Assembly (NCBI RefSeq): GCF_964355755.1
Contig: NC_092671.1
Coordinates: 26,226,070-26,290,069, forward strand
Direction of reading: 5' to 3'
DNA from: Antedon mediterranea
Lineage: Eukaryota; Echinodermata; Crinoidea; Comatulida; Antedonidae
Length of the DNA: 64,000 bases
Part shown: piece by piece, positions 55,955 through 64,000 of the stretch
Numbering within the stretch: the first letter of the stretch is position 1
Layout: each line of letters starts with the position of its first letter
Translations under genes and position numbers: made by a program
The notes under the pieces: generated by a model
The model's database searches: none
What the model was told of the DNA's origin: nothing
What the model saw: only the letters and a program-made list of their open reading frames with translations

Positions 55955-57217
55955 TGATTTTTAATAATTACACAATTGTTTGTCATGATAGACTTACCTG
56001 ATTAATTATTATTCTTTTTTATATTCAAATAATTATAATAGCCACTTGAGCCAGAAAAAATAGAATATAGATATTAAAGACAGAACATGTATTGTTATTC
56101 CATCGGTTTGGCTGCTGCCATAGCAATTAATTTTAAATTGCGTAGTCCTGAACTAGTAATTTACACCACCCCTCCCCCATTCACCCCACTTCAAACCCCA
56201 AACACACAAACATTAAATAGCCCGGAGTCTACCTAAGATTAGGTTTTATTAAGTAAAGATCGAATCGATATATCGAATGCAAGTAGAAGTTCGAAATTAA
56301 AAGCATTACAATAGGTTTGTATCGCAGATTATATTTCATTCCTTAGTAATAAAAAAGTTAAACAATAATGACGTAGTAGAATGAAATTTCCTACTAAAAA
56401 AATAAGAAAAGTAATTTTACTTTAAGACTGATGAACAATAATGATGTTGACTTTGTTTGCCATCAACTAATTTAAGTGTGCAACTTCGGACTTATCGAAT
56501 AAAATATGATTAATAAATAGATTGAAAAGCATTATGGTGAATATATTTTGTTTGGCTTAGTATAATTAACAAGCATAATCAGTGGATACATGTTAGTATA
56601 GTTTTACATTTTTCTAAAGATCCAAACCCTTTAACGGAGTATGAGTTTATCAATCTATATCAAAGCCCACATATATTGACTGGTGGTGAAGGTTTGATGA
56701 ATTGTAGAAGCAAAAATTGATTAATGAAGAACCGAGTTTAAGAAATTCAAATATGACATCTAGGCTACAAATGATGAATTAACGTTTATACTTATCTTTA
56801 TATCATATTTCTGATGGGAAATGAATAAACTATGATCGTACCTGTACATCATAATTCTTATAGTGTGATAATTATAATAGTTGATTAAATTATCGTTTAT
56901 AACAACTTAACATGCTATTCCCAAAGGATTCGCGCTTATTATAACTTAATAATTTAAAACTGTTAGGAAATTACATAGTTATATTATTACATACATGATT
57001 TTTTTTTTGTTGAAATATTTGCTCATTATCGGAAATGATTTTAATAAAGTAAGTTTCGAGGTGGAATCACATAGGAATTTAGCAAAAGATTTTATTTATT
57101 GAAGCATTTCTGTCTTAGCGATATTCTAAATGTAATGTTAATAGCCTACCTGTACATTTTATATTTTTAATGTTTAGATTTGTACATATTGTATATTTGA
57201 ATCCACTTTTAAATGGC
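55955..57217. other. AT-rich spacer
   Basis: Nothing is recognised. Confidence 0.45.
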
Positions 57218-57683
57218 TTTTTAGTCGCGTGCAAAGCGACTCTACAGCTCACTATGTCGGTCGGTTGATCGGTCGTTTGGTCGGTCGGTCGGTTGATCGG
57301 TATTTTAGGGCATAAATTATCATATGGCAATACAATTACGTGCGTAGCACATGTAGCGCATGCGTACGCGCATCTAAAATTTTCAAAATTATCAAAATTT
57401 ATTTTCGATGAAATAAGAGTACCTTTCAGGCAAATTTAAGCATATAAAAAGTTGCCATAAGTGCGCAGATCTATCGCACGCGCACTGCGCGTTAAATATT
57501 AATATGGACTCTTTTTGCCAGATTTCTGTTTTACAACCTTTCTTTAATAATATCATCATATTTAATTCACTTTTCAACTCGAAATTACGTTATACGAGCA
57601 CGTAAAATATGACTACGCACGTGTACATTTTCAACATTTTAAACATGTTTAGCAAATTCGGTCGGTTGGTCGGTCAGTCGGTA
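57218..57683 (+). repeat. Repeat T1 with (GGTCGGTT) runs at both ends
   Basis: It opens TTTTTAGTCGCGTGCAAAGC followed by GACTCTACAGCTCACTATGT, then CGGTCGGTTGATCGGTC runs to about 57303. A second GGTCGGTTGGTCGGTCAGTC run lies at 57659-57683. The opening recurs at 63223-63309. AGTCGCGTGCAAAGCGACT is a small inverted repeat at the front. Confidence 0.7.
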
Positions 57684-60600
57684 TGGCCTTGTTATATTTG
57701 AATATACATTTCAGATATCTGCAATGCCACTAATTCTTTTTAATAAACCATAATTGAATGGCTAGTACCAGCCAATTTGACTTATAACTATGAACATTTC
57801 GAAATTTCGCATCGTTTTTAAATATAACCTTAAATAATTTCTATAATACAGTTGTAAATGTGAAGAACATATTGCAGTGTATCATTGAGTTTTCCTAATA
57901 TAAGTCTACTGAAAACATTAAGAATAATATGAGAATGATTACGCTTGTAAATGTTATGTTTATTGATTATGGAGATGTATTTTATCCCCTAGGACGAAAT
58001 GTTTATTGATTCTTATCTGTCACTGCAACAAAAGCCAGTAGAATATTCATATTATGGTCATTTTCTGTATTACTTAATGAATATTGAGTTTCATAACGTT
58101 TATTAACCTTTGTGTATAATGATTCAATATATCAAATCGTGTTAATTGATTGTTTTATTTCATACATCAGTTAACAATTGGTTTGACGTAACCGACATAG
58201 AACGTACCAGTATAGGCAATTACCGCCAACGTGAGGAGTTCTAAATAGATTCACAAAAAAATATTATAAAAAAAAATATTAACTGTTGTTTTATCAAACT
58301 TATTTTACCGTACTGATTTGTTGAAACTAATATTTCACTTTCACCAAACTAATACTGACTAATCCTATCCTTGATACAATCTCGAGATGACATTCAAATG
58401 TGTTACCAATTAAAACGTGAACAATTTAACTATATCTTTTATTATACATTTTTTTGGTGCATTCACATTAGCCACTTCTAACTGGTGCTAACTGGAGCCT
58501 AGTGTTAAAAGATCGTGTTGACACTAATCGGGTAACAAACTAAAATCAATTTTAAATTTGATTGTTATTTCGATTTACATTACGTATATTATGTATGCAA
58601 AATGTATCATGCATTTGGAAGCGTCAATTTTAGGGTCCGTTCAGACTACTTATTATTTGCATGTGTAAGTTGGTGGCCAGTTATCGCTAACTTTGGTTGG
58701 AAACCACTTTACACGGGTAAATAACAATTAAGTCTGAATTTCGAATATTCACATATTGTTCAACGACTTTCTTTAGGAGTTTACTTCACGTCACATGATT
58801 GCTTCAATGTCCAGGTGGTCGAAATGCTTATGTTTTACTTTATATTATACAATAGATATCTTCAACTAAAATCAAAATTCGGTGATGGTCCTATATCAAT
58901 CGGGATACATAGTACGAACTGCATTACGGACTGTTAAAATGCTACATCATGGAAAGAAAGTCTACCCTGACTCTGGGGAAATGAACAAATAATGTCAATG
59001 CTATTATGTGTCATAAATATACTTTTAGGATTGCCTCTTGTCTTGTTGACCTCTTGACCTGCAGTAGTTACAGTTATTCGTTTGACAGCCCACTGGGACA
59101 ATATGCATTTATTTAGAAAAGTATACCGTGTATGATACTTTAAATTGCTTTTATGAACAATAATAGGTTATAATATGAATAGGAAATAGGTGTTATAGGT
59201 TTGAACTGTACATACAAACAACATCATACGAATGTATGCAATATAATAACAACGAATCAAACCGATACGTTATACCCTCTTACCGTTTAATGGAAACTGA
59301 ACTCATCGTCAACAATCAATGAAAGGTCCCTGAATTGAGTCAATTGGGCAAAGAAAGCAACACGAACGTCGTGGGGGTTATATTCGGCATGTCGGCATTA
59401 TGCTTCGGGGTATTTTCCTTGTGATTTTGATTAATTTGATAAATTTTATTATTTATTACAATCCGACTCTTTTAAAATATCAATCGAAACACAAAATCAA
59501 AGTTAAATCATTATCAATCGATTGGTTAGAAATGATTGTCACGTGTAACTAAGTTGATTAACGCAAAGATTTTATCAAATCACTAGTTACCTTGTAAAAA
59601 TTATATATTTTTATTGACGAGGACATATGATTAACGATATTGTTAAACAAAACACTAATTTAAACGGTCATGGTAGCTCAGTCTAGTTGGATAAATCCTT
59701 CCTAACGTACGCCATGTCTTATGAAAAAAAAGTGATTGCTTTGCTGTCCCTGAGGTATGATTAAAAATGAAATTGCAACATAACCGAATGACCTGTGGAC
59801 TTCCACTTTAAAATCGTCCTCTATGTATAAGTAGTGAGATCTCATCATACGTGTCCTTTAAAGAAAGAAAAAAAGTAAAACACGAAAAAGTGTATGTGTA
59901 TGAAATATAAATTACTAAATTAGGCCTAAGTGTGATATTATGTACTTTGACATTGGAAAAATCCAGTTTTTTACGAGTGATAAAAGGGTAATAGCGACCA
60001 TATGAGTCACAGAAGAACCGTGCAAAGATTCTGAAAAATATGAGCAGTCTGATATAGGCCTATGTAGCAAAGCGATACCATCATGCTTTTTTTACAGAAA
60101 ACATAAAGATACTATAACTACTTTTAGAGAGTGAACTAGGAGACAGCTAATACTAACAATACATTCTAGACATACTAAAAATGGTCACAGTTATTATATA
60201 TTATATAACAGGACTATTATTTTGTTTTAAAAAATAAAGTACAGTTTTTATCAAAATAATGGGAATACGATAAACATGCCTAATTTCTTGGTAAATGTTG
60301 AGGATCGTATGCAAATACTGTAGTTACATTCTTTAGGATTCGATGCGTGACTGAATAAGGGTGAATTATACGATTCTATGCAGCAACCACATCGTGTGAC
60401 TGGTTCATTCTAGTAGTGAATCTAGAATTAGTTAATAATCTGTTTCAGCAAAAAACAGAAAAAAAAACGAAAAAAAAAACGTAGATAAATAAACTAATTA
60501 TGAAAAATAGTATACAATGTATTGATGATATTTACATTGTTTTGGATTTAGCAGCTACTTTTGGCGGAGTTTTTCATTGTATTGGTTAAGAACTGACACA

Positions 60601-61380
60601 CGTTAAAAGTAAGAATACAGTAGATTGAAACGTGCTTTTGATAACGTTTATGTATATTTTATTTCTAATTGATTTTTAAAAATGCATTCTGTATTAACAT
60701 CGATTATTGTAATGTGGACGATTAATGATGATACAACAGCAATATGCAAGTCGATATCCTGCTTTCTTCGAATGCCTATGGTTTATTGCTAGATTAAATA
60801 TCACAATTTCACCTGTTATTTAAACAAGGCTCAATCTTTCCTGCTTTTAAGACCCAGTTTACTGGAATTTCTGTTATTGTAGGCCTATATACATATACAT
60901 TTTGTTCGATGGACAAGTCATAAATGTTATCAACAGCATCTGACTCGAAGAATTCTCATGTCGATATTTTGTTGGGTGTAGTGCATTTTCCGATTTTCAA
61001 TCGCTTCGCAACTGTAGTAGTCTCATGAAAACAAGATGAACTTCGGATTTTCATATTTCAGTACAATGTCTAAGGTCTTTTAATCTTTGACGTCTAACCA
61101 AAGCAAGCGGCTTAGCGCAAATCCAAAATATTATGATTGAAAATATTATGACAGAAAATCGGCCATGTCCCAGATTTATTATAACCGCTTATTGTTATGA
61201 ACTTGACAATGAATTTTGTAAACAAAGTTGAATCAGAAATATATTGAACATCATCAGTGTCTGAAGACAGTCAAACAAGAGAGGATTGCACTTCTGGCAA
61301 TTAGTACCCAAAACAATTGCAGGGTCAGTCCGATTAATGAAACATTCAACAACAAATGAGGTCGTACGATTTTGTTTTTC
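57684..61380. other. AT-rich stretch, no supported gene
   Basis: A tRNA A-box-like GGTAGCTCAGTCTAGTTGGA lies at about 59671-59690 without a B-box. GTTCAGACT / AGTCTGAA words at 58639 and 58731 hint at a small inverted element of about 100 bp. No coding region is recognised. Confidence 0.4.
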
Positions 61381-61665
61381 TCGTCGGTATAGTGATGCAG
61401 ACATTTGCATCCGTTGACCATGCACATCGTCGGTATAGTGATGCAGACATTTGCATCCGTTGACCATGCACATCGTCGGTATAGTGATGCAGACATTTGC
61501 ATCCGTTGACCATGCACATCGTCGGTATAGTGATGCAGACATTTGCATCCGTTGACAATGCACATCGTCGGTATAGTGATGCAGACATTTGCATCCGTTG
61601 ACCATGCACATCGTCGGTATAGTGATGCAGACATTTGCATCCGTTGACCATGCACATCGTCGTTG
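61381..61665. repeat. 46-bp tandem array, six near-identical copies
   Basis: TCGTCGGTATAGTGATGCAG starts copies at 61381, 61427, 61473, 61519, 61565 and 61611, with a short stub at 61657. Only one base differs clearly (TGACAATGC in copy 4). Because 46 is not a multiple of 3, each reading frame passes through all three phases, and none of the three - strand phases has a stop. This creates three overlapping - strand frames of 103-172 codons with a 46-residue repeat. I regard them as by-products. Confidence 0.96.
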
Positions 61666-62389
61666 TCTAAGTTCGATATGGAGAGAAAAATACATTCGTG
61701 CAGGGAGTCGGTTCGAAGCAATACAGTAAAGTCATCGGTTACACATACAGTACACTTGATGGAAAGCAACAATGCATAATTCAGTTTAGTTCAATTTAGA
61801 TAGAGGAATATAAAATAAATCATTCTTATTTTCTGCATAATGTGATTTACTTTTACTGGATTTATTTTTATTTTATAGGCCCATTTTTATGATGTTTCAT
61901 AGTCGTATTTTCACACACCCCCTTAATCAATCGTTCAAAGCACTATTATAGTTAAAACGATTATGTAAATTATGTTTAGACTTTTGTGTATATAAATACA
62001 TATTACTTCACACAAAATTGTTCCTTAATTTCAATTTACAATATGATAGTTTGTGTGTGTGAAATTAAATGTGCCAGATCAGTCGTCTTTTGTATGTTAT
62101 ATGCATGATTAATTTTAACTTGTATATTGTTAATGCCTTTCTGAACAAAATGAAATAAATTGTCAATCAGACAATAGGATGGTAGCCAACTGTGCAACTG
62201 TATAATAAACGACAGCCTACCTACCTTTTATGGGCGGTTTTCTGTCTACAAAGAGTAAACAATTTTTAACCTTGACTACAAAATTCCCAATCACCCTTAC
62301 AATGTACGATAATTATATAAATAGTCAAGATATTATCTTTTTAGCGAGCCAAGAATGTTATAAAGTTATAGGCAACGAGAAACGCTAAA
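61666..62389. other. AT-rich spacer
   Basis: Nothing is recognised. Confidence 0.4.
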
Positions 62390-62505
62390 CCGATTAAGAG
62401 AATCTGTGAGAATGATAATAATGATAAAAAAGCAAGCTCAGCTGAGATTCGAACGCAGAATCTTCTGTTTAAGCAGACATCCTGCCATTAGACCACTAGT
62501 ATGGT
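62390..62505 (-). mobile_element. tRNA-derived SINE head (S1-related)
   Basis: On the - strand, CTAGTGGTCTAATGGCAGGATG is an A-box and D-arm like that of tRNA-Glu/Asp. About 30 bases on, TCTGCGTTCGAATCTCAGC is a good B-box. The following TCATT-TCACAGATT-TC is shared with the S1 family at 19961. The rest of the S1 body is missing. Confidence 0.7.
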
Positions 62506-62779
62506 TCAAATTTGATTTATTGTAACAAACAAATAATGTAGTCCAACGTCTAAGATTGTAAATTGAAGATTTTCTGCATTGTGGGGGGTTAAGATATTTT
62601 TGTTTGTGAATGGGCTTAATGAATTTTCATCAATACATTTTTGACAATGAACAGGTTAGCCATGATACTGTAGTGTGAATCATACTTTAATAAGTTTCTA
62701 TGTGTGGAAAGTTTATATTCTGCTTGGTGCTCAGCTGAACAGAGAGAGTGTGGGGCAGAAGTTCTATATTCTCGGATAA
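62506..62779. other. Spacer
   Basis: The frames at 62616-62810 and 62748-62939 overlap repeat R5 and are not genes. Confidence 0.4.
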
Positions 62780-62966
62780 GGACTATAAACCATGGGTCAA
62801 GTGTACACATCTAGCTCGTGTGCACTTTAAAGAACCTAGTACATCTTTCGAGACGAGTAGGGGGTTACCCCGGTGTATTAGTACATCACAACCACTGATC
62901 ATATTAACTAGGCCCTCTGGGAGACCAGTCTTTGACTGAAGAGGTTACCCAGTATAAATAAATATA
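62780..62966 (+). repeat. Interspersed repeat family R5, copy 2
   Basis: This is the opposite-orientation partner of 30045-30240: CTCGTGTGCACTTTAAAGAA, CCTAGTACATCTTTCGAGAC, GAGTAGGGGGTTACCCCGGT, then CTGAAGAGGTTACCCAGTAT and a short A/T tail. It is the better preserved of the two. Confidence 0.78.
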
Positions 62967-63222
62967 TATTTCAATAAATGTTTAATCAATTATTAATAGT
63001 AGCGCACTGATGGAATATATGATTCCTCATTCATAAATCATAATCCTATGTACACAGTGTATGAACTTTAAACACAATTTATCGTATATCAACGTTTGAT
63101 AATCAATAAAATGTTATATAAATCTGTAAGCTTATTGTAAGTTAAGAACGAAATCTCTTACCACCTTTGCATTCTTCGCCAACCAGCGTCTTCTGATGGT
63201 CGATCTCATTCTTTCCTATCCT
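62967..63222. other. AT-rich spacer
   Basis: Nothing is recognised. Confidence 0.4.
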
Positions 63223-63309
63223 GTTTTTTAGTCGCATGCAACGCGACTCTACAGCTCACTATGTCGGTCGGTTGGTCGGTCGGTCGCTTGGTCGGTCGGT
63301 TGGTCGGTA
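63223..63309 (+). repeat. Repeat T1, front part only
   Basis: GTTTTTTAGTCGCATGCAAC, GCGACTCTACAGCTCACTAT, then GTCGGTCGGTTGGTCGGTCG runs. It matches the opening of 57218 and stops at GGTAAACACTAAC. Confidence 0.8.
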
Positions 63310-64000
63310 AACACTAACTTGAGCACGCGACTGCAGCCATGTTCATTATATGTTATTTTCTATATCATGTTGTTTTGTTTTTTTTGTACATTTCTTTTGG
63401 ATGCACCTTCCATTTGGTCGAGTGCCACTGTTGTAGAAGTGTAATCTCCAAATAAATTATTACGATAAAAGGAGTGAAAAATCAAATGGATAATACAAAT
63501 GTAATTGACCTAAGCATGGATGGTTACTTACAGTGGCAATAGTTTAACATGACCTAGATATATACATAAACTTCATTAGGATCAGAGAGTGTGGTTAAAA
63601 AGAATATATCTTTGTTGGATAAAAATGGATTACGGTACTAAAACCACAATCATAAACAAATATGGAATTCAAAAATTGTTCATTGTTTACTTCCGCTTTC
63701 TTCTAATCTTTGAGAGTATCATAAAAAGCATTGTACTAATTATAGATTCTACTGTGGCTATTTTAATTATGTAAAGGAAATGGCCTATTCTAAACTTAAA
63801 CTACCAGTTTCCAATTTATCATGAACAGAAAATGTATAATGTTTAAGCATACAGTACCTGAATATAAGTAAAATATAACAAATTAATGCACATAATGGGT
63901 ACTTATATAACCCACCCACAGTTATTTCGTTCTTTCTATACTTCTCTATTTTTAAAGTTAGTTTTAAATAAAAATTATTAACCATATCGATAGTTAGGAA
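63310..64000. other. AT-rich end of window
   Basis: The frames at 63589-63774 and 63785-63985 have no recognised domain. No repeats are seen. Confidence 0.4.

Noticed and set aside
59671-59690. tRNA A-box-like GGTAGCTCAGTCTAGTTGGA
   Set aside because: No B-box or acceptor stem follows within tRNA distance. At best it is a SINE scrap.
61254-61772. 172-codon reverse-strand ORF with a repeated peptide
   Set aside because: It is produced by the 46-bp tandem array. All three phases are open for the same reason, and no start, domain or splice context supports a gene.
1-64000. CRISPR arrays, bacterial operons, phage or integron features
   Set aside because: The tandem arrays lack the repeat-spacer pattern, and the whole window has eukaryotic character: introns, LINEs, SINEs and MITEs.

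Overview
The window looks like repeat-rich, gene-poor nuclear DNA of a marine invertebrate deuterostome, most likely an echinoderm. The pointers are strong AT richness with abundant microsatellites, the very frequent TAGGCCTA-type octamer, a foldback transposon built like the TU elements described in sea urchins, and Penelope-like and LINE retroelements. There are no bacterial features: no operons, no ribosome binding sites and no long cellular ORFs. The lineage call is inference.

Host coding potential is sparse and confined mainly to 45.8-49.3 kb on the + strand. At 45806-46041 there is a first exon encoding a signal peptide, a compact cysteine-rich segment and a Gly-Lys-Arg amidation/cleavage site, ending in a strong splice donor. 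It looks like a secreted peptide precursor. At 48352-49273 there are two exon-like pieces of a THAP zinc-finger gene, with an apparent one-base frameshift in the THAP part. A decayed C2H2 zinc-finger array lies at 28.6-29.0 kb. A weak orphan exon candidate is at 27270.

The rest is layered mobile DNA. At 22.7-26.8 kb, a 5'-truncated Penelope-like element (RT remnant, GIY-YIG endonuclease, 3' UTR) is followed by TA microsatellites. A second Penelope 3' UTR then follows, split by a 5'-truncated, frameshifted LINE. At 36.8-38.1 kb a family-A repeat (also present at 0.7-1.3 kb) is split by an antisense LINE fragment. At 38.5-40.2 kb two minisatellites lie side by side, one of them split by another retroelement piece. 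At 31965-32781 there is a complete foldback element with 14-bp tandem repeats in both arms and an 8-bp target duplication. At 42977-44816 a TTAA-flanked terminal-inverted-repeat element abuts a second, 442-bp foldback. tRNA-derived SINEs, several small MITE families and tandem arrays of 46, 58, 72 and about 77 bp fill much of the remainder.

Most small ORFs in the window are chance or come from tandem repeats. All coordinates of repeats are by eye; boundaries may be off by a few bases to a few tens of bases.
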